Below, one piece after another: positions 25,369-36,381 of a DNA stretch of 64,000 nt. The first letter of the stretch is position 1. Each line of letters begins with the position of its first letter. The DNA comes from Cryobacterium sp. MP_M3 (GTDB lineage: Bacteria; Actinomycetota; Actinomycetes; Actinomycetales; Microbacteriaceae). The stretch is taken from contig NZ_JADOVI010000007.1 in the NCBI RefSeq assembly GCF_015752155.1, positions 1 through 64,000 of the forward strand, given 5' to 3'. The position numbers were made by a program, and so were the translations under genes. The notes below the pieces were generated by a model. The model was not told the DNA's origin. It worked only from the letters and a program-made list of their open reading frames with translations, and did no database searches.

Positions 25369-27023
25369 GCCGGGATCCTTTCGGGAACGGGGGTGAGGGT
25401 GGAGACGCCGGCCGTCCAGGTGCGGTAGCCGCCGTCGAGGTTCCGAACGTCGAAACCGTTCTGGCTCAGGATACGGGCGGCGGTGTGCCCGCGCTGCCCG
25501 ACCTGGCAGTGCACGACGAGCGGGGCGTCCGGCAACTCGGCCAGACGCTCCCTGAGGTCGTCCAGGGGCACGTTCATGGCGCCCGGGATGCTGCCCGCGG
25601 CGAATTCGCCGCTCGTGCGCACATCGATCAGTGCGGCACCATCCTCCAGCGCCGATTCCAGTTCGTGCCACTGCAGGTTCCGGGTCGAGCCGGCCGCGAG
25701 GTTGTCGGCGACGTAGCCGAGTTGGTTGATCGGGTCCTTGGCCGACGCGTACTGCGGCGCGTAGGCCAGCTCGAGCCGGGTCAGGGCGGATGCCGTGATC
25801 CCGCCGGCCATCGCGGTGGCCAGGATGTCGATCCGCTTGTCCACCCCGCTGCCGCCGACGATCTGGGCGCCGAGGATGGCATCCGTTTCAGCGTCGATGA
25901 GCAGTTTGATCGACATGGTCTCGGCCCCCGGGTAGTAGGTGGCGTGGCTGGCCGGGTGGGTGTGCACGATCCGGTGCGGTCTCGCCTCGGCGACGAGGCG
26001 CTTCTCGCTCCAGCCGACCATGGCCACGGTGATGCCGAACACGCCGACGATGGCGGCGCCGAATGCCGGGGCGGCCGGGGCGGGCGTTCCGGCGATGCTG
26101 TCGGCGGATGCGCGCCCGTGGCGGTTGGCCAGGCCGGCCATCGCGATCCGGGTGGGCCGGGAGTTGATCGCGTCGATCTTCTCCACGCCGTCGCCGACCG
26201 CGTAGATCGCCGGGTCGCTGGTCCGCTGGGTGTCGTCGACCCAGATCCCGCCGCTCTGGCCGATCCGGAGCCCGGCCTGCTCGGCCAGGGAGGTGTCCGG
26301 TCGCACGCCGGTGGCCTCGATCAGGAAGTCGGCCGCCACGTCGGTGTCGTCGCTGAGCTGGACCCGGCCGTCGAAGGTCCCCTTCACGGCCGTGCCGAGG
26401 CGCACGTCCACGCCCTTCGCCCTCAGCGCGTCCAGCACGGGGGCGGCCATTTCGGCGTCGAGCGGTCCGAGGATCTGGGGGCCGAATTCGACCGCGGTCA
26501 CGGCGACGCCGCGCAGCACGAGGTTCTCGACGGCTTCGAGACCGATGAACCCGGCGCCGATGACGACGGCGGAGACCGGGCCTGCAGCGGCGTCGAGGAT
26601 CGCGGTGATCCGGTCGACGTCATCGACCGTGCGCAGGGTGTGCACGGGAATGTCGGAGTGGGCCAGCACGCTGCGCGTCGTGGCTCCGGCAGCGAGGATG
26701 AGCCGGTCGTAGGTCTCGGAGGTTTCTTCCCCGGTGAGCGTGTCGCGCACGAAGACGGTCTTCGACTCGCGATCGATCCGGGTCACCTCGTGGTCGATCC
26801 GCACGTCCAGGCGGAACCGGCCGGCCAGTGATTCCGGCGTCTGCAGCAGCAGGTCGGCCCGATCACGGATGACGCCGCCCACGTAATAGGGCAGCCCGCA
26901 GTTCGCGAACGAGACGTAGTGTCCACGCTCGAAAACGATGATCTCGGCAGCCTCGTCCAGCCGGCGCAACCTGGTCGCCGCCGACATTCCACCCGCGACT
27001 CCGCCTACAATAAGTGTCTTCAC
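25365..27023 (-). CDS. CoA-disulfide/persulfide reductase fused to a rhodanese domain (CoADR-Rhd)
   Basis: A 552-residue flavoprotein. The N-terminal part is a pyridine nucleotide-disulfide reductase with the FAD loop IVGGVAGGMSAA, a single redox cysteine C42 in SFANCGLPYYVGG and the NAD(P)H loop VVIGAGFIGLEA. The last about 100 residues form a rhodanese domain with active-site cysteine in VVHCQVGQRGHTAA and NLDGGYRTW. Such fusions reduce CoA-persulfide or polysulfide. The GTG at 27021-27023 is preceded by GGAGG at 5 nt; the upstream ATG at 27036-27038 would put that site inside the gene. It is first in the operon with the rhodanese and CstR-like genes. Confidence 0.93.
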
Positions 27024-27040
27024 TAGGACCTCCGACATCG

Positions 27041-27060
27041 ATCATACCCCCTGGGGTATG
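27041..27060 (-). promoter_or_regulatory. CsoR/CstR-type operator and -10 of the persulfide operon
   Basis: The perfect palindrome CATACCCC-CT-GGGGTATG (27043-27060) matches the G/C-tract-flanked-by-AT operators of the CsoR/CstR family. Its edge overlaps TATGAT (27041-27046 on the minus strand), a good -10 for the reductase-rhodanese-cstR operon, so a bound repressor would block RNA polymerase. The cstR-like product is the obvious ligand, giving autoregulation. Confidence 0.85.
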
Positions 27061-27092
27061 GGAAATGACTGGGAGCGCACCCGGCTCCCCAC

Positions 27093-27098
27093 TAGCCT
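27093..27098 (+). promoter_or_regulatory. -10 box for the first O-antigen-ligase-like gene
   Basis: TAGCCT ends 7 nt before the ATG at 27106, with no Shine-Dalgarno, predicting a leaderless mRNA. It lies only 33 bp from the CstR-type operator, so that regulator could also affect this divergent gene. Confidence 0.45.
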
Positions 27099-27105
27099 TA
27101 GACAC

Positions 27106-28410
27106 ATGCCCGCCGTCCAGAGCCGATTCGTCGTTCGCACCTTCGCGACCCTGGTCTTCTTCACGCTCTTCGCCGGGCAGTTCTGGCGCAGCCTGTTCGG
27201 CTGGTGGGGCTTCGGCGCGATCGCCCTCGTCATGCTCGCCGGCAGCATCGTCGGGCTGGTGCACCTGAAGCCCGACTGGAACTGGACCCGATTCCCGAAA
27301 TCCGTCGGAGCCTTCCTCCTCCTGGCGACCCTGTCACTGGCCTGGTCGAACTACCTGGGTGCCTCCCTGATCGGGGTGACCCTGCAGTGGGCCACCACGG
27401 TCGCCGCGGTCTTCCTCGCGCTCTGCCTGAGCTGGGCCGAACTGCTCCGCGCCCTCGGCGGCGCTCTGCGCTGGGTGCTCGCCCTGTCCCTCGTCTTCGA
27501 GGCTGTCGTGGCCGTGTTCATCCGGCACCCGGTGCTCCCGTTCTGGGTCGACTACGGCACCGAGAAGGTGCCGCAGGCGTTCTACTGGTCCCGCGCCCTG
27601 CTCCTGAACGGCGGCCCGATCGAGGGAATCGTTGCCAACCGCAACCTGCTCGGCTTCGTCGCCCTGCTCGCCGTGATCGTCTTCGCCGTTCAACTCGCGG
27701 CGGGCACCGTGCGCCGTGGCTGGGGTATAGCCTGGCTGGCCCTCGCCGTGCTCATGCTCGCGCTCACCCGGTCGGCGACCGTGTCGCTGGCGGCCGGGGC
27801 CGCCCTGGTCGTGCTCGTCTTCGCGCTGTGGACGAGACGCCGCGGACCGCACCGGCGTCGTCCGGTCTATCTGGCGGCCGCGGCATCCGTCGTCGCCGCC
27901 GGCGCTGCCGTGGCCGCCTTCACCCCGCAGCTGCTCGCGGTATTCGGCAAGAGTCCCGACGTCACCGGCCGGATCGACATCTGGCGCGGCGTGATCGAGG
28001 CCGCCGGCCAGCGCCCCGTCTTCGGCTGGGGCTGGGTCAGCTACTGGGCCCCCTGGGCCGAGCCGTTCAAGGGCCTGGCCGAACGCAAGGGCGTCGTCTA
28101 CCTGCAGGCGCACGACGCCTGGCTCGACGTGTGGCTGCAGCTCGGCATCGTCGGCCTGGTCGTCTTCGCGGCGCTTGTGCTGTCGACGCTGTGGCGGTCC
28201 TGGTTCCTCGCCGTCGACCGACCCCGCCGTGGGATCGCCGACACCGAACCGTATGCGGCGTCCGCCATGCTGCCGCTGCTCGTGCTGGCCGCCCTCCTCG
28301 CCCAGAGCGTGGCGGAGAGCCGGATGCTGATCGAGTCGGGTTGGGTGCTCCTGGTGGTGCTCGCGATCGTCACGAAGCGCCAGCAGGCCTCTGCCCTGCC
28401 GATGCCGTAG
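27106..28410 (+). CDS. O-antigen ligase/polymerase-like (Wzy/WaaL) membrane protein
   Basis: A 434-residue protein with about ten to twelve membrane helices. Family signatures are NRNLLGFVALL in a central helix and, in the large periplasmic-type loop, RIDIWRGVIEAAGQRPVFGWGW, followed by the HDAWLDVWLQLGIVG helix. Such proteins polymerise or transfer undecaprenyl-linked glycan; in Gram-positive cells they polymerise surface polysaccharide repeats. It heads a plus-strand run with a second ligase-like gene and a flippase. The ATG at 27106 lies just behind a -10 box, and the frame upstream overlaps the divergent operator. Confidence 0.85.
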   Translation: MPAVQSRFVVRTFATLVFFTLFAGQFWRSLFGWWGFGAIALVMLAGSIVGLVHLKPDWNWTRFPKSVGAFLLLATLSLAWSNYLGASLIGVTLQWATTVAAVFLALCLSWAELLRALGGALRWVLALSLVFEAVVAVFIRHPVLPFWVDYGTEKVPQAFYWSRALLLNGGPIEGIVANRNLLGFVALLAVIVFAVQLAAGTVRRGWGIAWLALAVLMLALTRSATVSLAAGAALVVLVFALWTRRRGPHRRRPVYLAAAASVVAAGAAVAAFTPQLLAVFGKSPDVTGRIDIWRGVIEAAGQRPVFGWGWVSYWAPWAEPFKGLAERKGVVYLQAHDAWLDVWLQLGIVGLVVFAALVLSTLWRSWFLAVDRPRRGIADTEPYAASAMLPLLVLAALLAQSVAESRMLIESGWVLLVVLAIVTKRQQASALPMP

Positions 28411-28429
28411 ACGGTAGCGTGGGAAGACC

Positions 28430-29734
28430 ATGATCCCGAACATCCCCGTCCGCCAGGTCTCGCCCAGGGTCATGCGCTTCCTCGGGGCGCCCCGGTTCGC
28501 CGCCTCCCTCACCCTGGCAATTATCGGGACGGCTTTCTCGACCCACTTCATCCGGGGTGTGATGGGCTGGGCCGGGCTGGTCGGCGCCCTGGTCACCCTC
28601 GTGGCGCTGGCGGTGGCTTCCCTGATCGCACGCCGGGAGCGGACCGACTGGCACGGGCTCCTGCCGATCTCGATCATGGTCTTCGTCGGCTGGTGCGCTC
28701 TCTCGCTGCTCTGGTCCGGCTATGCGTCCGACACCGTGCGCGGGGTGCTCTACCAGCTCGCCTTCACCTTCCTGGCCATCTATGTGGCCCTAGCCCGCGA
28801 CACGATCCAGATCGTGCGCGCGACGGGCGACGTGCTGAGGGTTCTCCTCGGGTTGTCTCTCGCCCTCGAGGTGCTGTCCGGCCTGCTGCTCGACCTGCCG
28901 ATCATGTTCCTCGGCATCCAGGGCAATATCGCCCACCTCGGGCCGGTGCAGGGCATCTTCGGCTCCCGCAACGTGTTCGGCCTGGTCTCCCTGATCGCCG
29001 GGGTCACCTTCATCGTCGAGGTGCGCGCCCGGTCGGTGCGCCGCGGCGTCGGCATCGGTTCGATCGCACTCGCCGGCTTCGGCCTGCTGCTCACCCGCTC
29101 CCCCGTCATCCTGGTCGTCGCCCTCTTCGTCGGGCTGGCGGCGCTGGCGCTCTACTGGCTCCGGCGCGCGGCCGTGGAGAACCGCTGGATGCTGCAGATC
29201 GGCCTGCTGGGCACCACCGCTGTTGTCGGAATCGCCGCTTTCGTCGCCAGAGCCCAGCTCATCGACGTGCTCAACGCCGGCAGCGAGTTCGGGGTCCGGT
29301 ACTCGCTCTGGAGCGAGATGTGGCGCCTGGTCAGCCTGCACCCGCTGGAGGGCTGGGGCTGGGCCGGGCTCTGGCCGACCGGCGTGACACCCTACGGCTG
29401 GCTCGAATTCGTCACCAGGCGCGACCAGGCATCCGGACTCAACGCGTTCCTCGACGTGTACTTCCAGGTCGGCCTGGTCGGCTTCCTGGCGTTCCTGGCC
29501 CTGGTGGGGCTGGCGTTCTGGCGCTCCTGGCTGCTCGCGTCGAACAAGCGCACCCTCGTCTACGTCTGGTCACCGCTGGTGCTGGTGATCCTCATCGTCA
29601 CGTCGGCGGCGGAGAGCACCGCACTGATCGAGTTCGGCTGGCTGCTGCTGCTGATCTGCGCTCTCAAGGCAGCACAGGGCAAGAGCTGGCGACGGATGCT
29701 CAAGCCGAGCCCACGCAATGAGCTCGGCTACTGA
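28430..29734 (+). CDS. Second O-antigen ligase/polymerase-like membrane protein
   Basis: A 434-residue polytopic protein, the same length and layout as its upstream neighbour, with SRNVFGLVSLIAG in place of NRNLLGF and SLWSEMWRLVSLHPLEGWGW as the loop signature, then DVYFQVGLVGFLAF. The two are clearly paralogous yet diverged, suggesting either a polymerase and a ligase or two different glycans. GGGAAG precedes the ATG, and the spacer from the previous stop is 19 bp, so they are co-transcribed. It overlaps the next gene by 17 bp if that gene starts at 29718. Confidence 0.85.
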   Translation: MIPNIPVRQVSPRVMRFLGAPRFAASLTLAIIGTAFSTHFIRGVMGWAGLVGALVTLVALAVASLIARRERTDWHGLLPISIMVFVGWCALSLLWSGYASDTVRGVLYQLAFTFLAIYVALARDTIQIVRATGDVLRVLLGLSLALEVLSGLLLDLPIMFLGIQGNIAHLGPVQGIFGSRNVFGLVSLIAGVTFIVEVRARSVRRGVGIGSIALAGFGLLLTRSPVILVVALFVGLAALALYWLRRAAVENRWMLQIGLLGTTAVVGIAAFVARAQLIDVLNAGSEFGVRYSLWSEMWRLVSLHPLEGWGWAGLWPTGVTPYGWLEFVTRRDQASGLNAFLDVYFQVGLVGFLAFLALVGLAFWRSWLLASNKRTLVYVWSPLVLVILIVTSAAESTALIEFGWLLLLICALKAAQGKSWRRMLKPSPRNELGY

Positions 29735-31118
29735 CGATTACCCGGCCCGGGAAACATCCATGCGGGCCCTGCAGAATGTAATGAACCAGTCGATGGAAGC
29801 GGGACCCGTGCACGTGAGTCAGACAGAAGAGCCAGATCAGGATCGAGCCACCACCACCGCGGCCAGCCCGAAGGCCGGAAACGGATTCATCCTGATCGTG
29901 GCCGCAACCGGACTGGTCGGTATTGCCGGTTATCTGATCACGGTGTGGGTTCCCAACCTGATCGGGTTCGGCCCGTACGCGACCTTCGCCGTGTTCTGGG
30001 CGTTCATCTTCCTGGTTGCGGCGGCACTGACAGGCATCCAGCAGGAGATCACCCGCGGAACGCAGGCGAGAATACCCGGCGACACCACCCGTTCCGGGCA
30101 GGCCGGAAAATTCGCCATACTGGCGTTTTTCGTGGTGCTGACCGCTGTGCTCGGCACGGCGCCGCTCTGGCAGGCCGCGGTCTTCCCCGAATTCGGCTGG
30201 GCGCTGGTCGTGCCGCTCGCCTTCGGCGCCGCGTCGTACGTTCCGCTCGCTGTACTCTCCGGGTCGCTGTACGGGATCAACCACTGGAAGGCCCTGTTCG
30301 CCCTGATCAGCATCGAAGGGCTGCTCCGGCTCGTACTGGTGATCACCGCGGCATACCTGCGGCCCGATGCCGTCACCTTCGCCTGGGCGATCGCGATTCC
30401 GTTCCCGGTGGCTGTGCTGGCCGTCTGGCCCTTCGCAAGGGCCAGGGTGGTCGGAAAGACCCGCCTGGACGTCACGCTGCCCCAGCTCACCTGGAATGTC
30501 ACCCGCACCATCGTCGCGGCCGCCGCAATGGGAGTGATGATCAGCGGGTTCCCTCTCATCCTGCAGCTGACTTCGGCCGGTGAAACCGCCGATCTGGTCG
30601 GCCTGGTGATCGCGGCCGCCACGCTGACACGCGCTCCGCTCATCGTCGTGGGCATGGCGCTACAGAGCTTCCTAATCGTGTTCTTCCGCAGCCGCGCAGC
30701 CCGTTTCTGGCGCACCCTGCTCATGCTGGAAGCAGCGGTCGTCGCCCTGGGACTCGTGCTGGCTGTTACCGGCTATCTGCTCGGCCCAGCCGTCTTCACG
30801 ATCGCGTTCCCGCAGGAGGACGCACCGGCCAACTGGCTCATCGCCACCCTGATCCTCTCGTCTGCGCTCGTAGGGGCGCTCTGCGTGAGCGCGCCGGCCG
30901 TACTCTCGCGCAACGCCCACACGGCGTTCAGCGCCGGCTGGATCGTCGCGGCGCTCACGACGATCGGGTGTCTGCTGCTCCCGCTTCCCTTTCTCGAGAA
31001 GACGGTACTGGCCCTGCTGGCGGGCCCGGCCGCCGGCGTGCTCGTTCACGCGACCTATCTGACGATCGTGAGGAACGCCGGATCCCGAGCTCCCGTCAGA
31101 TCAGTCCCCACAGTGTGA
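29718..31118 (+). CDS. Polysaccharide flippase-like membrane protein (MOP superfamily)
   Basis: A 466-residue protein with about twelve hydrophobic segments and a polar N-terminus of about 50 residues. The arrangement of paired helices with loops such as GIQQEITRGTQARIP and SAGETADLVGLVIAAATLTRAPL suits Wzx-type exporters of the MOP flippase superfamily, which move undecaprenyl-linked repeats across the membrane. Starts further in (ATG at 29760 or 29781) are also possible. Its end overlaps by 23 bp the end of the convergent membrane gene. Context with two Wzy-like proteins makes a Wzx/Wzy pathway likely; sequence evidence alone is moderate. Confidence 0.7.
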   Translation: MSSATDDYPARETSMRALQNVMNQSMEAGPVHVSQTEEPDQDRATTTAASPKAGNGFILIVAATGLVGIAGYLITVWVPNLIGFGPYATFAVFWAFIFLVAAALTGIQQEITRGTQARIPGDTTRSGQAGKFAILAFFVVLTAVLGTAPLWQAAVFPEFGWALVVPLAFGAASYVPLAVLSGSLYGINHWKALFALISIEGLLRLVLVITAAYLRPDAVTFAWAIAIPFPVAVLAVWPFARARVVGKTRLDVTLPQLTWNVTRTIVAAAAMGVMISGFPLILQLTSAGETADLVGLVIAAATLTRAPLIVVGMALQSFLIVFFRSRAARFWRTLLMLEAAVVALGLVLAVTGYLLGPAVFTIAFPQEDAPANWLIATLILSSALVGALCVSAPAVLSRNAHTAFSAGWIVAALTTIGCLLLPLPFLEKTVLALLAGPAAGVLVHATYLTIVRNAGSRAPVRSVPTV

Positions 31119-32955
31119 TCGTGCCGGTCGTCCCGTCCGGGTTCGTGTACGGCAGGCTGGACTGCTCGACGAGGTCCACGGCGTAGCGATTGCCCCAGTC
31201 GTCACCGCAGGCGCTGTCGGACAGCACCTGGGTGGCGTTCCCGGCCAATGCGGCCGCCCGGTCGATGCCGCCGCCCAGTCGGCTGGAGACGATGGTGGCG
31301 ATCGCGTCGTAGTCGGTGGGCCATGCCATGCCGAGGTGGTAGTACGCGATCGGGACGCCAGAGGTGATCTTGAGCACCCGCGGGTCGATGCACGAATCGA
31401 CCATCAGCAGCGTGCCAGGGTGGGCCGCGGCGGACTGCAGGGCGAGCGCGGTCAGCGCCTGGTCCCGCGGCGAATCGGTCACCAGCAAATTCCGAGCGAT
31501 GCCGGAACGGAAGAACACCCACCAGTCGCTCAGGGACAGGGTCGCGACTCCGACGCAGAGCACGGCGGCCACCAGCACGCTCCACCGCGGCACCACGCTC
31601 CACGGGCGCTCACGCTCGACCGGCTCTGTCGGCTGCGTCTTCGCCACGGTGCCACGGTGCCAGAGCTCGGTCAGTACCATCACACCGATCGGCAGGATGG
31701 TGGCCGCTACGAGGAAGAAGACATCCATGTACAGGCGGTACGGTTCGGCGTTGGCGCCCCAAACGTCGTTCGTGCCGAGCAAGGTCCAGGCCAGTGCGGC
31801 GCCGACCGAGTACGCGGCCCAGAGGGGGCGCCGGCGCACCAGCGCCGCCACCAGGATCACGCCCAGGGGAACGATGAGGGCCAGCCCGGAAATCAACCCG
31901 GTGCCCAAGGGAACGCCCAACTCGGTGTTGGAGGCCACTCGGTAGGTCAGGAACGGATCCCCAGTGACCAGGCCGACGACGGTTCCGACGACCTGCGGCG
32001 ACGCACCCAGCACCACGGCCACGCAGTACAGCAGAACAATGCCTCTGCTTCGCACGATGAGAGAGATAACTCCCGGTACGGCCGGAAGCAGCCCGAACAC
32101 CAGCGCCGGCAATTGCCCACCGGCATCGGTGACGGTGGTTCCGGCCAGGTACACCACCGGGATGAGCGCGAGCGAGAGCACCACGAGCACGATCCGTCGC
32201 CCGCTGAGAAGGACCCACGCCGCCAGGCCGAACGCCAGGAGGTAGATCGCGGCGATGAACGAGTAAGTCTGCACATTGGCGAGCCCGCCGAGGACGAGGC
32301 AGATCAGGGTCGTGGCCACAACGCGCAGCCGGGGCCGCGCCGGGCGCAGCCAGAGCAGTCCCAGCACCAACAGGCAGATCGACGCGACCGACAGCGATAC
32401 GGTCTCGCCATTCAGGGTGTGCAGAATGCCGAACGGTCCCCAGATGACGGCGTGCGATTCGAGCGGGGTGTACCAGCCGGTCACAGTGAGTCGGGAAAAA
32501 GTCCCGAGCATGAAGGGCACTGGCGCGATCAGTCCGACCCACCAGCGCCGGCTCAACCGGATCAGAATCGCGGCCAGCAAACCGACAAGCACCAGCTGGA
32601 TGGCCATTCCGCAGACGTTCCACGCGACGATGGGGTCCCAGCCGGTCACCCGGGCGACGAGTCCGATGAATTCGTAGTAGAAGCGGGGGTAGGTGTTCGC
32701 ACCGGTTTCGGTGTCGGGTTCGAAACTCGCGGACTGGCCCTCTGAAAAGTTCTTTACGATCGCCAGGTAGCCCAGCTGGTCGTGCACGAAATAGTCCCGG
32801 AACCGGCCGAGGGACAAGCCCGGCGTGGCCAGATACATGCCCGCTTGGACCACGAGGTGCAGGAGAAGAGCCCCTATGACAGCTGCCGCGTCGAAGAGTC
32901 GACGGCGCCCGGGGTGTCTTGCAACTCGCACGTCGTCCACTCGGACACCATACAC
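31096..32955 (-). CDS. GT-C-like integral membrane glycosyltransferase or glycan protein
   Basis: A 619-residue protein with about twelve hydrophobic segments and a C-terminal soluble region of about 120 residues. The first extracytoplasmic loop carries HDQLGYLAIVKNF and TGANTYPRFYYEF, the type of acidic/aromatic loop found in GT-C transferases that use polyprenyl-phosphate sugars. I do not recognise a specific family. It lies between the flippase and glf, convergent with the former and divergent from the latter across 131 bp, so it probably serves the same surface glycan. Confidence 0.7.
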   Translation of the reverse strand: MYGVRVDDVRVARHPGRRRLFDAAAVIGALLLHLVVQAGMYLATPGLSLGRFRDYFVHDQLGYLAIVKNFSEGQSASFEPDTETGANTYPRFYYEFIGLVARVTGWDPIVAWNVCGMAIQLVLVGLLAAILIRLSRRWWVGLIAPVPFMLGTFSRLTVTGWYTPLESHAVIWGPFGILHTLNGETVSLSVASICLLVLGLLWLRPARPRLRVVATTLICLVLGGLANVQTYSFIAAIYLLAFGLAAWVLLSGRRIVLVVLSLALIPVVYLAGTTVTDAGGQLPALVFGLLPAVPGVISLIVRSRGIVLLYCVAVVLGASPQVVGTVVGLVTGDPFLTYRVASNTELGVPLGTGLISGLALIVPLGVILVAALVRRRPLWAAYSVGAALAWTLLGTNDVWGANAEPYRLYMDVFFLVAATILPIGVMVLTELWHRGTVAKTQPTEPVERERPWSVVPRWSVLVAAVLCVGVATLSLSDWWVFFRSGIARNLLVTDSPRDQALTALALQSAAAHPGTLLMVDSCIDPRVLKITSGVPIAYYHLGMAWPTDYDAIATIVSSRLGGGIDRAAALAGNATQVLSDSACGDDWGNRYAVDLVEQSSLPYTNPDGTTGTITLWGLI

Positions 32956-33074
32956 GGCGCGCCAATGACTCAGTGCCGTGGTCGGGACGCGCGGACGCTG
33001 GAGAAGAACCGCCTCTCAGGAACCATCGGCTATCGTGGAATGCTGCAGGAGTTGGCTGCTACCTCCCTAAATGA

Positions 33075-34253
<1,179 letters not shown>

Positions 34254-34271
34254 CGACTCGGAGTCTCAGCC

Positions 34272-36299
34272 ATGACCACGCCCATCGTTCTGCAAAAAGT
34301 CGTCTTTCCGTCCTCGTCGGAGCCGGACGTCGCTCCGCTGTACGTCGACCCTGACGAGTGGACCCAGATTGCTGCCCCGGGCAAGAACACCTCGTCGAAG
34401 CGTCGCGGAGCCGCTCCAGACGAGGCGGGAGTAAAGCCGCTGCGTCTCACCCACCACAACGTCACGCCCATGCTCGACGGCCGGCGCGGCCTCAAGCCCG
34501 GGTTGGACAAGCGCGTCTCCCTGGGCACCTACTTCAATGCCTTCCCGGCCAGTTACTGGCGCCGGTGGACCAGCCTGACCAGTGTGCGGCTGAGCATCAC
34601 CACCGCGGGCCCCGGCGACATCATTGTCTACCGCTCCAACGCCCGCGGCGTGATCCAGGTCGTCGACTCCGCACACGTCGAGCTCGACGGAACCGTGGGG
34701 TTCGACCTCGGCTTCGAGTACTTCATCGACGGCGGCTGGTACTGGTTCGACCTCGTGTCCCGCGGCTCGGACTTCGCGCTGAAGAGCGCCGAGTGGCAGG
34801 CACCGCCCAGTGACGTGCCGGCCGCCCCAGAGAAGACGCTCACCATCGCTATCACCACGCTGAACCGCACGGCGTATTGCCTCCAGCTGCTCGCGACCAT
34901 CGCCACTGATGCTGACGTCCTGGCCGGACTCGACCAGATCATTGTGGTCGACCAAGGCACCGACAAGATTCGTGAGCACGCGCGCCACGCCGAGGTCGAT
35001 GCCGCCCTGGGTGGACGCCTGCGCGTGATCGATCAGGTCAACGCCGGAGGATCCGGCGGTTTCTCCAGGGGCATGCTGGAAACCGTCGCCGCCGGCACCA
35101 GCGACTACGTGATGCTGCTGGACGACGACGTGGTCGTCGAACCGGAGAGCATCCGCCGCGCTCTCGCGTTCGCCCGTCTCTGCACCTCACCTACCATCGT
35201 GGGCGGCCACATGTTCGACATGTTCGACAAGACCAAGCTGCACGCCTTCGCCGAGTCGATCGACAGCTGGAACTTCATGTGGGGCCCGATCACACCGTCG
35301 CGGCACGACTTCACCTCGATGAACCTGCGCCAGACCACCTGGCTGCACCAGCGTAACGACGTGGCGTACAACGGCTGGTGGATGAGCCTGATCCCGGTCG
35401 AGATCATCCGCGAGGTCGGCCTGTCCTTGCCTGTTTTCATCAAATGGGACGACGCCGAGTTCTCCCTGCGCGCGTCAGAACACGGCTACTCCACGATCAG
35501 CCTGCCCGGCGCCGCAGTCTGGCACGTCTCCTGGGTGGACAAGGACGACTCCAGAGACTGGCAGGCGTTTTACCACGCACGTAACCGGCTGGTCGCGGCC
35601 CTGCTGCACTCCCCGCACGCCAAGGGCGGCCGTCTCACGGTCAGTAACCTGGCCTCTGACGTACGGCATCTGCTCACCATGGACTATTACACCGTCAAAC
35701 TGCGCCAGCTGGCGTACGAGAGCGTCATGGCCGGCCCGGATGCCCTGCACGGCGAGCTGACCACCCGTCTGCCTGCCATCCGCGCCATCGCCGGGAACTA
35801 TTCGGAGTCGACCCTGATCAAGGACCTCGGCCGGTTCGGCCGGTTCCCGATGACCAACCTGGTCGGCAGCGACGCGCCGCGGCCGAGCGGGCGCCAGCTC
35901 TACTCGTTCCTGATCAAGAACTTCGTTCGGCACGGCATGAAGAAGCCGCACGCCCAGAGCAACGTGCGCCCGGACACCCACCTGCCGCGTACCGCCCCAT
36001 GGTGGACCGTCCCTAACCTCGACAGCGTGGTCATCACCAACGCCGAAGGATCCGGGGTGACCTGGCACATCCGTGACCGGGCCATGTTCAGGTCGCTGCT
36101 CTGGTCGAGCCTGACCCAGAACCTCCGTTTCCGCCGCCGCTGGAGCAGCCTGAGCGAGGTGTACAAGTCCCGTCAGCACGACCTGACCTCCATGGAATCG
36201 TGGACGGCGACTCTCGGACTGGACTCCCCTCCTGCAACGCCTGATGCGACCGACGGCGACACCCTCATCGCCGTCCCAGCTCAGAGCCCCCGCGAGTAG
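34272..36299 (+). CDS. glfT2: Galactofuranosyltransferase, GlfT2-like
   Basis: A 675-residue GT2 polymerase that in mycobacteria builds the galactan from UDP-galactofuranose. Domains in order: an N-terminal beta-sandwich (about residues 1-185), the GT-A domain starting at TIAITTLNRTAYC, and a helical C-terminal part. Catalytic features are the metal-binding DDD at 284-286 (MLLDDDVVVEP), the base in KWDDAEFSLRA (D393/D394) and the downstream histidine of AAVWHVSWVDKDD. Length and order match Rv3808c-type enzymes. It follows glf by 18 bp and precedes wzm/wzt, forming a galactan synthesis and export unit. Symbol assigned by similarity of motifs. Confidence 0.92.
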   Translation: MTTPIVLQKVVFPSSSEPDVAPLYVDPDEWTQIAAPGKNTSSKRRGAAPDEAGVKPLRLTHHNVTPMLDGRRGLKPGLDKRVSLGTYFNAFPASYWRRWTSLTSVRLSITTAGPGDIIVYRSNARGVIQVVDSAHVELDGTVGFDLGFEYFIDGGWYWFDLVSRGSDFALKSAEWQAPPSDVPAAPEKTLTIAITTLNRTAYCLQLLATIATDADVLAGLDQIIVVDQGTDKIREHARHAEVDAALGGRLRVIDQVNAGGSGGFSRGMLETVAAGTSDYVMLLDDDVVVEPESIRRALAFARLCTSPTIVGGHMFDMFDKTKLHAFAESIDSWNFMWGPITPSRHDFTSMNLRQTTWLHQRNDVAYNGWWMSLIPVEIIREVGLSLPVFIKWDDAEFSLRASEHGYSTISLPGAAVWHVSWVDKDDSRDWQAFYHARNRLVAALLHSPHAKGGRLTVSNLASDVRHLLTMDYYTVKLRQLAYESVMAGPDALHGELTTRLPAIRAIAGNYSESTLIKDLGRFGRFPMTNLVGSDAPRPSGRQLYSFLIKNFVRHGMKKPHAQSNVRPDTHLPRTAPWWTVPNLDSVVITNAEGSGVTWHIRDRAMFRSLLWSSLTQNLRFRRRWSSLSEVYKSRQHDLTSMESWTATLGLDSPPATPDATDGDTLIAVPAQSPRE

Positions 36300-36326
36300 A
36301 CACCAGATCGGACGGAAGCGAGCAGC

Positions 36327-36332
36327 TAGAAT
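36327..36332 (+). promoter_or_regulatory. -10 box before the ABC exporter genes
   Basis: TAGAAT lies within GCTAGAATCACGGG. The same 14-base string, with one change, lies before rmlB (49215-49228), suggesting a shared promoter type. No clear -35 was seen. Confidence 0.4.
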
Positions 36333-36381
36333 CACGGGTGGGCCCGTTGCCCCCTCCCGGTGAATCCAGGCAGGCGACTCG

